Under the pieces are notes generated by a model that was not told the DNA's origin, did not search any database, and saw only the letters and a program-made list of their open reading frames with translations. A DNA stretch of 64,000 bases, from assembly GCA_015680685.1 (NCBI GenBank), contig MNCI01030336.1, forward strand, positions 89,868 through 153,867, written 5' to 3'. Position 1 is the stretch's first letter. The number at the start of each line of letters is the position of its first letter. The translations under genes and the position numbers were made by a program. The stretch comes from Gnetum montanum. Taxonomy: Eukaryota; Streptophyta; Gnetopsida; Gnetales; Gnetaceae. Shown here in pieces: positions 46,050-56,866 of this stretch.

Positions 46050-46353
46050 AATAACTGTTCGTTTATGATGTCTAGTTGATTGTATGATTTGTAATCGTTA
46101 TTGAGTGTGAGATTGCCAAATGAGGAGTTTACGCTAAAATGTTTAGCATGGGCAACAGGAGTTGCTTCGCAAGAGAATATTGCTTGTGGGTAGTGTTCAT
46201 CCCAGTATATCATTGTCTTTGCTTTTGTTTTATTCATTATATTTGCTTATGCTTTTTTTCATATGTATTTACACATACTTTGTATTTTGGTTAATTTTTA
46301 TATTAATTGAATAAATTATTTCAATGCACCGTTAGCGTATTTAACGTGGAGTG

Positions 46354-46361
46354 TATAAATA
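46354..46361 (+). promoter_or_regulatory. TATA box of the antisense gene
   Basis: TATAAATA on the plus strand lies about 670 bp before the first ATG of the antisense gene (47021). The interval contains repeats of GCGTGCAGGG and GGGTCGAAACCCC. No comparable TATA box is seen closer. Start site unproven. Confidence 0.45.
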
Positions 46362-46599
46362 GAAGTTAGCGTGAACTGCAGGGTAGCCAGCAACCAAGTT
46401 CGAGCATGAACGTCCCAGCGTGAACCCACAAAGCTCAAGCGTGAACCTATTTTGCAGCGTATACCAAGGTGAATATCAGGTAGCATAGGCAGGGGCAAGT
46501 GCAGGTATGGCACAGTGGTGGCAACAAGGGTGATATAGATCGGGGTGCGACGAGTTGGGTGGAAGGATTCGGCGAGACCTTTAGTGTGACCGCGCGACG

Positions 46600-47005
46600 T
46601 GAATGTGCAGCGTGAATGTGAGGCTAAGGGTTCAAACCCCAGCGTGCAAGTTCAAAGCCCCAATGTAAGCCTAGTTCACTATATTCTTTCTTTATGATGT
46701 CCATTACTGAGACAGTTCCTATGGTTTTCGTTGTACCCCTGTTTTATTTTTCATTATTTCCTGTTCTGTTAATTGGGTCTTGCTTTCCTGATTCTTGCTT
46801 GTTTGTTTAGGATTTATTAGTGTTCTGAGTTTTGCGAGGTTCAGGGTTCGACGTGAATTTAGCGTGCAGGGTTAAAACCCCAGCGTGCAAGGTGCATCAT
46901 GAACATAGCATGCAGGGTCGAAACCCCAGCGTGCGAGACACAGAGTGAACATAGCATGTAGGGTCGAAACCCCAGTGAGTGAGACGCAGCGTGAACACAA
47001 GGTTC
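46600..47005 (+). repeat. GAAACCCC/AGCGTGCAGGG repeats in the antisense-gene leader
   Basis: Imperfect units of about 50 bp contain GCGTGCAGGG, GTCGAAACCCC and CAGCGTGAAC. The array is densest at 46845-46990. The motif AGCGTG also occurs in the LTRs and sense-strand leader (56340-56690), so sequence words are shared across the element. Confidence 0.6.
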
Positions 47006-47901
47006 AGCGTGCATGCAACGATGGGCAAGGGTAAGCAAGTAGAAGGCCAGGGGAGGAAGGAGCCTAGCTTGACCTTCACCAAAGAGAGTAAAGCGATGCT
47101 CCAGTGTCTACCTAGACCTAGGATTCCATCATGGTCTGGATCGATGCACATGTAGGCTCTGATCCTTCGTCGAAATTTGTGTTTTTGCCTACTATTTCTG
47201 TCGATTTTCCCCATTGTGTAGCGTAACGGTTTCAATAGCATAAAGGTTGATATAGCATAAATTTTTTCGTAGCGTGTAGGACATGCTCGATGTGCAGGGT
47301 TTGTGCATCCATGTTGTAGCGTGCAGGGCCTGCACGCTGGGCATGAAGAGAGTAGTAGTTTCTTTCCAAGTGTTGGCCACTAGGGTGAAACTTTATTTAT
47401 TATTTCATTTTCTTGTATAGATGATTTGCCGTGGTTTCCAAACACTTGCAGGAATTCTAAGCCTTTCCTCCTAATGGTGGAGCTTGTCAGGGTTTTGGCG
47501 TGGTTTGGGCCCATTAATTCTGACGAACCTGCTCCTGATATGATCTTTGATCAAAATCAGGTATGGTTCAGAATGGGTGTTAGCGAGTTTCTTCCCTTCA
47601 TGCTAGAAAGATTTAGCATGGTAATATGGTCCCATTTAAGTGAACAGTTAGCACGGAGCATGCTTGAGACCATGTTACCAAGATCTTCGAATGGGGTAGT
47701 AGCTTTTATGGAGGATATTGATGAAGGAGTGCTTACAATTGATGACGGTCCCTCCAGAGGGCCCAGATCTACCCGTCCCTTGTCGCATGTATGGGACTCA
47801 CTGTTAGATGGCCTTCACCACGTTAATAACACTCTATTCCTAGCTGCTCGTGTGCATACCTTGTTCCAGAACCCTCCTGGAACAGTGTATCGGGTAGGAA
47901 G

Positions 47902-47976
47902 GTAGGGTTGTTCAATTTACCATTTTTACCTTGTTGCTTAGTAGTGGTTTATATTTTGATCACCGTCTCTTTGCAG
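47902..47976 (+). other. Intron of the antisense gene
   Basis: 75 bp, GTAGGG...TTTGCAG. The exons on either side join in phase as Val-Gly-Arg-Pro-Lys-Phe. This is the clearest splice junction of the gene and is only meaningful on the plus strand. Confidence 0.65.
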
Positions 47977-50900
47977 GCCTAAATTTAATAAAGAAGGAGT
48001 GTGCATAGGCAATGATGGACTCGCTTTTGCTTGTACCACCTTAGAGGCTTTCATGGCGGGCCCCACTCTCCATGGTGCCATGTTGGCCCAGACTAAGGGT
48101 GAAATCATCTATTTTGACAAATGCTACTCTAGGGCCTTTGCACAATGTGAGGCTCAAGGGTGGCTGCATGGGGATTGGTCTCATAATGGGCCAGTTTTTC
48201 CATGCGATGTCGATTTGGCTTCTAGCGAATCTATCAACTGATGGTAAGTAATGGTATTTTTGACACCTCAGTTTGTTTATTCTACTACATCATTGGTTAT
48301 ATTGACTCCCTGGGGTTATCTTGTGCGTACAGTGGGCATCCCCCCTAGTGTAGCCACTATCACAACTGGGTAGACTGAAAGCACTTTGTCTATGAAATTT
48401 GGCAGAATCTATGATGCGTAGCAATGGTTACGTACTAAGGCACCGCCACATATCATCAGTTGTTTGAGTGATGTGGGCCTCATGGATTTGTTTACTACCC
48501 TAAGCCCTGATGTTTCTTTGATGGAGATGATTGGAATCGTTGATTCTTTCAACGAATCTGTCACCTACTATAGCACTCACATCAAGGGTGTCAAAGTGGT
48601 TTTCCATCTATCGGCGGAGTTCTTCTCAAACCTCTTTGGCATACCAGCAGATGGTGTTAGAGTGGTTTTGGATAGGGTACAGAAAGAGCTCCATGTTGTG
48701 GTGAGTTGGAGGACTGGTTGGGCGTTCTTAAAGGTGCTAAGGGATTCCCCATGCAAGGAAAATTAAAAGTAGCTGAAGTTAACGAGTTGTATCCCTTGTT
48801 CAAAGCGCGAGCATTTCCCAAATCCCTGTCTCAAGTAAAGACTTTTGGGGTGGAACCTGTGCGTATCATGTGCACGATTCTGGAGACTGGGGTACATTAT
48901 AATTGGGCTGATTTTTTACCTATAGGTTTCCACGGGGAGATAGTGAGGTTACGTTCAAACATTGAGGTGTAATCCCATTTCACCTTTGCATTTTTTTCCA
49001 GTTACTTGTGCCGGTTGGATGAATTTTTAGTTGTTCACACGGATAACAAGTACGTGTTAAGGGATCACGACCAACTATCTCGCCCATGGATTTGCCACTT
49101 ATTTGAGGTGGCCAAATCTCAAGATGCTCCCGAGGGGATTGACGAATCGATTTATGTCACAACGGAGGGGTCATCTGGTCATTCAATTCATACACGTGAC
49201 AGCATAGGGTTGGAACCAAATAGTGTGCCCTATATTGCTAGGAGAGCCAATCGGGTGATCAAGGAAATGATCAGGGAAGCAAAATTAAAAGTTCAGAAGC
49301 GTGAACGTCCTAGAGAGGTTGCTCTAACTGTAGATGAACCAAGGGTGAAACATATACAGTTTAAGATTACTGTACGGGGTAAGCTTGATTCACTGATTTG
49401 TCTTTGTTTTATTGTCATCATCATTATTTTTACTTTATTTTTCGGTTGTTTATACAAAACTAATGTTGAACCTATGAATGTCATTAGAGTTGACTTCTGA
49501 AGTAAGAAGAGAGAGGTTAGCATCGATCATTGAGGAGGAAGAGGTCTCAACGAACTTAAATGAGGAGGACGAAATGGGTAGAGACGAGACAGGAGGAATG
49601 AAAGATTGGGAGGGAGATACCACAGATGAGGGTAAGATCGATGATCAGGGTGGAGTCGATGAGATGTTTGATGGTTTCCTCAGAGGGAGGCTAGACCTTG
49701 GCGATCCTCCAAATCGAGAGGAAGACAGAGATTTCGGTATATTCACCATATTATGTTTATTTGCCTTTTGAATTGTGCTTCTCATTATTCGAAGTTTTTA
49801 ATTTTATATTTATTACTGCTACTAGGTGAAAATGTTGAGACTAGGACAATTCCTAACGTTCGTTTAGAAGTCCCTATGATGAAGGCTCCCATAGAAACGA
49901 CCATCGAAGTTAACCCGTCTCTTATGCATGAATCATTTACTTGGATTGAAATGCCAAGTAAAATGGATTTTATAACTGGTATAGTTGATGAGGTAGTTAA
50001 TCGCATCTAGCAAGCTCATCCTGAAATAGGTACATATGTCTTAAGCATTTCGAATCCTTCGATTTTTCGCATCTGTTGCTATTGTCCAATGTCTAATGTA
50101 TGTTCTCCTCATATGAGTAGGGGCTGAACTGAAATGGGATTCATCTGAGGCCACTTATATTGATAGTTTTCCTGCACTGCCTCCAGAGATTGAGCAAGTA
50201 CCCCGACAGATCTATGATGAAGTGGCAGAATGTGTTGTGCAGAACACTAAGTCTCTTTGGACCTGTAGGCGCTCCATCGAGAGGCTATGGTTGTAGATTC
50301 AGGTAGGAGAAAAAGAGATTTCCAAGCTATCAGTAGAACGGGATGATCTAAAATCACGCTATGAGTTCACCTCGGCAAGGTTAATAGGTGATCGTTCTTG
50401 CCAAACTTCCGAGATTACTTATAACAGATATTGGAATTTATTGAATCGCCAAGTATCAATGACTCGGGAGCTAGCAGAGCGTAAGGCACAAATAGATTTA
50501 CTGAATCTCAAATGTTAGGATTGGAAGGCTTTCACTTCTAAGGTGCAGAAATGGGGTCAAGATGAAAAGACCCATAAGTATCATTATAAAAAATCGTTAA
50601 AGGAGGTATCTATAGAGAAGTGTTAGCTGGAGATTTTTTTTGAGGGTTTAGGCCTATGCTCTTCATTTGATGTGTTTGCTAAGCATGCTATGGTGGAGAT
50701 GGAATCGCCCAAGAGGGTAATCACCATAGCTTCTGGGGAGGTTTCTGTGGGCGAGTTTCCTCTAAAACGTCCCACTTGGTCCACGATGGACAAAGGGAAG
50801 GCTTTGGCCAACGTTGATCTGGGCCTTGATGGGACTGATTGGGTAAGTGTCTCTGAAGAAGAAATCCTTTGTCGGTTGGAATTCAATCTAGGAGGATCTT

Positions 50901-51002
50901 CTTTAGTAAGTCGTTTAAACTTGTGAATTTTGTTTATTAAATAACTTTTGGAATTCTTCTCTTTTCTTTTTGTGTTAATTGTTTTCTTTTACCTTTTCAT
51001 AG

Positions 51003-51104
51003 GGTCAGGGCGATGACGATGGTCAAGAAGGTGGCCCCAGTGAAGTAGGAACCCATGGTGTTGGGGAGTCTGAGGGGGATACCCCTCCCAACCCTGATGC
51101 TTAG
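51003..51104 (+). other. Terminal exon A of the antisense gene
   Basis: 34 codons including the stop, after TTTTCATAG. It encodes GQGDDDGQEGGPSEVG... and ends PPNPDA. The start is phase 0, matching the preceding exon, which ends before GTAAGT near 50906. Confidence 0.65.
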
Positions 51105-51280
51105 TTTTAAATTTGGTATTATCATCGCTCATGTTTTTACATGAATCGCAAATAGAATGTTTTGCTTTGGATTGTATATGAGCTGATGGATGGAATCGGT
51201 TAACCGTTGTAATTGTCTATTTGTATATGAATATATTTTTTTGTTTTCATATTTCGATTTTTTTGTTGTTTTTTTTACAG

Positions 51281-51382
51281 AGTCATGGTGATGGCGGTGG
51301 CCAGGAAGGTGGCCCCAGTGGAGTGGGGAAAGATGATGCAGAGGAATGTGAAGATCAAGCTCCTCCTGGATTTGATGCCTAG
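51281..51382 (+). other. Terminal exon B of the antisense gene (tandem copy)
   Basis: Also exactly 34 codons with stop, after a T-rich tract and TTTTACAG. It encodes SHGDGGGQEGGPSGVG... and ends PPGFDA. It shares GGQEGGPS-VG with exon A, so the two are tandem duplicates that could be alternative last exons. About 175 bp of AT-rich sequence separates them. Confidence 0.65.
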
Positions 51383-51806
51383 TTTTGATTTGATATTTTT
51401 GTTGTTAAAATGATTATGTACGCAATTTATATATCATGTGGAGACATTGTGCTAAGTTGTAATGTGACTGTGATACATTTATACAATTTTTTGGTTGAGT
51501 TTTTTGTTATTCATTTTTTTGTTTTAATTTTGAGTTTGTTTGAACACTGATAAGTGTAGATTTGAAGTGAAAATATTTTTGTTCTTTTGGCTATTTTAAT
51601 GTAAACACAATGCAATAGTGTAAAATTTTTTTGTTCATTTTGTAGTTTAAGTGTATTGCACAAAGTAGGAATGCAAGTAGGAATGTAATTATAATTGAAG
51701 CATAATCGTGTAAAAGGGGGATGCGAAGGAAAACTGTAACTGATAACACAACAATGTAAGCATAAATTCGAACAGTGACCAAATGTAAGAAAATGCTCTA
51801 TTTTAA

Positions 51807-51970
51807 GGCCATTGCGGGCCCCATGCACTAGTTTAAGGCCATTTCAGGCCATGTGTAAATAAGAGATGTTTCAAGTGATATTGGTGGATTTCTTGGTAAA
51901 TCGGCCATTTCTGGCCATGGCTAGTTTTATGTCGTTGCGGACATGTGATAGTTTAACATCATTTCGGATG
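51807..51970 (-). repeat. Hairpin-repeat block 3 of nested element
   Basis: Five units, each with a 4-bp stem and 6-nt loop: GGCC/GGCC at 51807-51820, 51837-51850 and 51903-51916; TGTC/GACA at 51930-51943; CATC/GATG at 51957-51970. Most follow AGTTTA or a one-base variant. The block borders the 3' side of the antisense gene and lies just downstream of protease on the sense strand. Confidence 0.75.
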
Positions 51971-52221
51971 ATAAATGTAGCTTATTGGTTTAGTAATTTT
52001 TTGATTTTTCTTAATTTAACGTTAGGAGTGACGCTGATAGGTGTGATTTTGTACTCAGTGTCCCCTTCGCTGATTACGTTGAACAGTAATTCAACCTAAG
52101 GGACGTCTGATGGAGTAGGCTCTATGTTGGTGTCTTCTAGTGTTTCTGTATGTATAGTAGTTTCGATGTTTGGTGTAGTTTCTAGGTTAGGTGGTGTATG
52201 TATAGTTTCAAGTCCAGGTGT

Positions 52222-52911
52222 TTATATGTTGGGTAGAGTTTGATTTACATCTAATGGATCATTGTTTACTGGTTGCGTGCAACTTTGTTTTTCATTTGTG
52301 TCATCCTGTTTAGGCTCTTCAAACTTAACCTCCGAACCTTGGTCTGTATCCGTATGTGACAAGATGATAGATGTAGCAGAATCTCGGTGTATAATGATTT
52401 CACCACCTTTGTAAGGTAGGTGAATCTCTTGGTGTATGGGGGAAGAGACTGCTTTGAGTTGGGCCAGCCAGGGTCTTCCTAATATTAAATTAAACCTTGG
52501 CATTTCATCGATGATAATGAAGTTAGCTGATGTGGGGAATCGATCCCCTGTTATAAAGTCCATAGTTATGGTGCCTTTTACTACTACGCGTGATCCACTA
52601 AATGATTTTAAACATGTGGTGGAGGTTGGTCTAATTAGTTCTATGAGCCCTAACTGTTTGATGATGGGGTAGGGTACTACGTTTGTGGCGGCTCCATCAT
52701 CTACATGCACCTGATGTATTTTGAATTGATTTACTTGTATCATTATGAACATAGGTGTGGTTGTTACTTCTCTTATTTTCTCATCAATTTTGATGTTGTT
52801 AGTGTGGAAGCCTAGTGATTTAGAAGTCAATCCTTGAGGCGAATACATTACCGCAAGGATAGAAAGTTCATTCAGAGGTAGGTCTTCATTTATTGGGATT
52901 GATGTCAACAT
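52222..52911 (-). pseudogene. Aspartic protease of nested Tat-like element
   Basis: Cleaves Gag-Pol. The 229-codon open frame contains FKIHQVHVDDGAATNVVPYP (active-site loop, Asp-Asp-Gly in place of Asp-Ser/Thr-Gly), IIKQLGL, VVVKGTITMDFITGDRFPTS and FNLILGRPWLAQLKAVSS, the typical retropepsin strand order of plant Ty3/gypsy. A hydrophilic tail ends at 52222. The same DDG variant in element A suggests a lineage property and not a chance mutation. RT does not follow directly; the antisense gene lies between. Confidence 0.8.
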
Positions 52912-55900
52912 ACATACTAGGGCTTCGTGATAAGTTTGAGAAGTTAAAATTAGGTCATATAGGCTTAAGGAAGTATTTTTCTGTTTAAGTGCCTACGTAA
53001 CTTGCATTAGGGCTGTTGCCTGATCTTTACTATTAGGTGTATGCTTGTTAATGGTTACTTGGTCCATTGGGCCCAACACTTTTATCTCATGTGTAGCTGG
53101 TTTGACGTTTTCTTCCATGATTGTTGATTTGGATGCATCATGTATTCCGAATGATTCTCCCTTATAACTCATGTTCAGTTCGTTAGTAGGTAATGCCATG
53201 GGTACTGCACTTAATGGAGTAGGCTTGGGGGATCCTAAGGCAAGCTGTTGACGTTCCTTCTCCAATCATTCCCGTGTGAGCCTGTCTGCCAGGCATTCCC
53301 TCATGTGGCGCGGGGGAACATTTGGTTTCTGAACATCTAGTGGCTTTGGAACCCGTATGACATATAGAGTAGGACGGGGTTGCGATTGGACGGTCAAAGG
53401 TGGTTGAATGTCAGGCTGCGTAACCACCTTGACAACATACGAGGTTGGTTTATTTTGTGTTTGCAGGGTGGAAGGTTGGTGGTTATCAGGATGTTTGGGT
53501 ATCCTAACAACATATGGAGTTGGTCTAGTTGGGGGTTGTACCTCCGTAGTTACGATCGCAGGTGGCACCCAGACTACATAGGGAGCGGGCCGGGTAAGAG
53601 GTTGCATGTTTGAGGTTGTAGCGGTAGGAGGTACACGCACTACGTATGGTTTGTCTCATGGTGGTACGGTAGAGGCTGCCACTGCAAGGGGTATCCAGAT
53701 GACATAGGGTCTTTGCGGGGTAGGCGGGTTACACGGAGGGTATGATGATTGAGGCATGGGTGTTTGTGCAGTAGAAGGAATATGTACTACGAAAGGTCTC
53801 TTAGGTGTTTGCTATTCATTATCTAAATAAAGGGTGTTAATCCGAGGTGCTTCTTGTTCATTGTCTAAGTAGATAGTGTTAATTACGTATGGTGCTTCCT
53901 TAGTATTTAGCGGGTCCTTATATACGCCCATGGATTGGTTTTGCGGTTGGACTGGGCTAGACTCATTAAAAGTGATCTCACCTCCGTCGATCATCTGTTG
54001 AATATCTTGTTTTAGGGTGAAACAATAGTGAGTGCCATGCCCATTGCGTTGATGATAATCACAAAAACGGTCTATTCTAAAGCCCCTTGGAACAGGGGGC
54101 TCATCTGGCATTGCCAAGCTTGGATTCTCGAACAATTGACAGAATCGATCATATCTTTGGATTGCTGCGGGGGATAATTGTTTATGTTTCATTAGGCTGG
54201 CCTTCAAGAGTTGGTCAAATAATTATGAGGGTTTCATGGGCAATGGTGTCTATTGAGATGGGTCTCTCCTCTCGAAGTTTCTTACACGACCTGGCGTAGG
54301 ATTTTGTGATGTGGATGGTTCGGGTGCAGTAGCAGGAGTAGGTCTAGCATAGTTAGTAGGGGAAGTAAGCAATTTTCCTTGTTTTCCCATACTCGTTTGT
54401 TGTGTTTCCTCTACGGCTGCTATAGTTGCCTTAGCCTTTTCTTTGTCTTTCTTATTATGTTTGTTTTTAAAGGTTGAATAGGTAAGGTCATGGTTGTTTG
54501 GGCTACCTCTTCTATGTTCTTTATTTGTACAAATGCTTGGCTAAGAGTGCGTGCGTTAAGATAGTATAATTTGAACTTCACAAAATCATTAATAGCCCTC
54601 TTTAGAATAGTGAGGAGATAAGTCTCCAAGATTGGCTCATGGAGCTCATTGAGGGCAGCACTCCACCGTTGAATAAATTTTTGAACAGGTTCAAGCGGTG
54701 CTTGCTTGACCTATATGAGGCTGTCAAGTGTTGCTTCAGGCTTCAAGTTATACTTGAACCTGGTAACGGACTGGTGTAATAAATCTTCTAAAGAAAATAT
54801 TGAGTTTTAGGGTAAAGCCCGATGCCAGTCAAGTGCTCTCCCTATGAGGGACATGGGAAACACTTGTAAGATGGCATGTGGCCATGCTTGAAGTAACACG
54901 CATTCTAATCTAAATGTTATAAGATGGGAATTGGGGTCTGTCTCCCCATTGTATTTAGTTAAAGTGGGTAAGGAAACACCCTTAGGTAACATTAGAGATG
55001 GAACCAAAGAGCTGATAGGGTCATCTTGATAGAAATCCACTATCTTAAGCTCTTCGTCGGTAGCTATTTTAAGGCACTTGACCTCGTCAGTTAGCTCTTG
55101 CACCAGTTTTTTGGCTTCAGCCCAGTCTTGGGCACTAGGTGAGATGGCAGATTAATTATGTTATGTAGTATACAAGTTAGATTGTTGTATGGTGGGCGGG
55201 AAAGAGGAAAGTTGAGTAGTTGGAGGTTGCGCTTGTGGAATATCCATGGTAGGTGCTGCTAAGGGTGGCATACTTTAAGGAAAGGGTTGTTGTTGTTGTT
55301 GTTACTGTACTTGAGGGATGTTCATAGGTGGAATTGTAGGAGGTGGTACGTTGTAGTTAAGGGGTTGATGCACTTGTGTACTAGTCCCAGCCCATTGTCC
55401 AGTCATGATTTGTGAGGGAACACCCTGAACTTGTTGAATTGAAGTGATGAAGGGTGTTCCTTGGGTTTGGATCTGTGGTATATAGTGCGCGGATGTAGAA
55501 GCAGGTATCACATATGGCATCCCGATCACTCGGGGTGGGAAGGTTGCTCCTACATTAGTTTGCAGGGGTTGTTGTTGGGGTTGTATTTGCAAGAGAGGGG
55601 ATAATGTGGTAATGGGAGGAATAGTGGTGAGGGGTATATTGAGTTGGGTATCGGTCACTGGGGGAGTGGGAATAAGCATGGATGCTTCTTGTTGAGGCAC
55701 ATGTGCTTGGGTGATTTTAAATGACTGGAGGGACGTAGTTTCCCCCATGAATGGGTGAAACAATAGGTTCGCATAAGTTTGTGGGCTGAGGGTATGGTAT
55801 GAATCTTCATGTTCGAACTGAGCTGCAAAGTCATCCTCCTCTTCCAATTGAGGATTTGCCATAGACTGGTCTAGAGACTGACTCCTTAATAAGAGGAGCT

Positions 55901-56221
55901 GTGAGATGAGCTCAGAGTAGTGCTTTGGAAGAGGGATGATGTCATACGGGGAAGGGATGAACTCATGTCCTCCCCTATGAAATAGTTCATATTGTCTCTT
56001 AGCCTCCATTTTGGTTTGATCCACTGCTAGGCCAGCTTGGATTTTTATGCATATAAAATTATATTGTTCTTGTGTGATAACGTTAAATAACAGATTTCTC
56101 CCTTGCAGTCTGAGAGACCAGTGAGGTCTTGCCGTGGGTTGCACTGTGGGCAGTGGGATGGTCATGGGGCCAATGGTATCTGTAATGGGCTTGGTTGAAA
56201 TGTTGGTATTGGAGGTATTCA
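52912..56221 (-). pseudogene. gag of nested Tat-like element
   Basis: Likely start MNTSNTNIST at 56221; the open frame reaches back to 56300. The N-terminal part (to 55302) has a basic segment (SLRLQGRNLLF) and a long Pro/Gln-rich region. The Gag core (55103-54420) reads SLPTLTKYNGETDPNSHLIT, ECVLLQAWPHAILQVFPMSL, ALDWHRALP, LNELHEPILETYLLTILKRA. A zinc-knuckle variant FCDYHQRNGHGTHYC followed by LKQDIQQMIDGG lies at 54075-53990, as in Tat gags. A repetitive segment, PTPYVVRIPK-like (53640-53270), leads towards the protease. Stops at about 55301, 54806 and elsewhere. Confidence 0.8.
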
Positions 56222-56410
56222 TGGTAAAAGGTCCTGAACGTAAGAAGTGTACGTAGACGAAAATTTGGTTAAGTGCAAAAGTATGAACAATAGCGTACAT
56301 GCACTGTTGTCAGTGTGAAGGGACTGATCACAACGTGTGAACTAAGCTCACTACGTGTAGGTTGCGATAGTCAGCGTACAAATAGAGTGATGAGCGTGCA
56401 GGGCAATTGG

Positions 56411-56681
56411 GCAGTGTGTAGACAAGGTCTACAATGTGTAGGTTGTCAGGCAGCATGTAGATAGAGTCTACAGCATGCAGGTTGTCAGGCAGCGTGTAGA
56501 TAGAGTCTACAACGTGAAAAAACTAGGCAGCATGTAGACAAGGTCTACAACGTGCAGGTTGTCAGGCAGCGTGTAGACAGAGTCTACAGCATGCAGGTTG
56601 TCAGGTAGCATGTAGATAGAGTCTATAGCGTACAGAAACTAGGCAACGTGTAGACAAGGTCTACAGCGTGCGAGTAAGTTG
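56411..56681 (-). repeat. Leader minisatellite, seven hairpin units of 38-39 bp
   Basis: Units start at 56411, 56450, 56489, 56527, 56566, 56605 and 56643. Each contains GTAGACaagGTCTAC or GTAGATagaGTCTAC-like sequence, a 6-bp stem with 3-nt loop, then GCATGCAGG-like sequence. The array lies in the 5' untranslated leader between primer site and gag, where packaging signals are often found. Confidence 0.85.
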
Positions 56682-56843
56682 GGCAGCGATTGGACGCTGA
56701 GAATGCTGCAGAACAGGGCATAAATTTGGGAGGTATAAAATCAAATTTAATGTTGGTGCAATGTAAATCTAAGAAAACCAAGTAGTAGATCAGAGGCACA
56801 AGGGGCGGGTGTATGAGATCAGAGTAGATTTAGACAGTTTCAT

Positions 56844-56861
56844 GTCCTCCTTCTAGCGCCA
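56844..56861 (-). mobile_element. Primer-binding site of nested Tat-like element
   Basis: The minus strand reads TGGCGCTAGAAGGAGGAC five bases after the 5' LTR. I cannot name the tRNA with confidence. The related site at 12206-12223 supports it as a family feature. Confidence 0.65.
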
Positions 56862-56866
56862 TTTTT

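Larger units (their letters stand above)
47021..51382 (+). pseudogene. Multi-exon gene antisense to the Tat-like element, between protease and RT
   Basis: Function unknown. Exon 1 (47021-47151) starts MGKGKQVEGQGRKEP, basic like the outer element's second ORF. Exon 2 is 47421-47901 (a one-base phase mismatch to exon 1 as I read it), exon 3 starts 47977 after TTTGCAG, and the phase joins perfectly (AG|G). Exon 4 (from 48333) reads VTYYSTHIKGVKVVFHLSAE and FFSNLFGIPADG, resembling the plant-retroelement ORF domain. A frameshift near 48700 precedes WLGVLKGAKGFP and VGVEPVR-like sequence. Later exons start about 48994, 49488, 49827 and 50120, with GT...AG introns of 55-120 bp. The middle is acidic, and 50230-50880 is a probable coiled coil ending WVSVSEEEILCRLEFNLGGS. 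Terminal exons are 51003-51104 or 51281-51382. A few TAG/TGA codons show decay. Copy A at 6370-8023 is its homologue. Confidence 0.7.

Noticed and set aside
52993-53640. Pro/Val/Thr repeats (PTPYVVRIPK-like) considered as a separate structural protein gene
   Set aside because: They are on the gag strand between the zinc knuckle and protease and fit a gag-protease linker that expanded by repetition.
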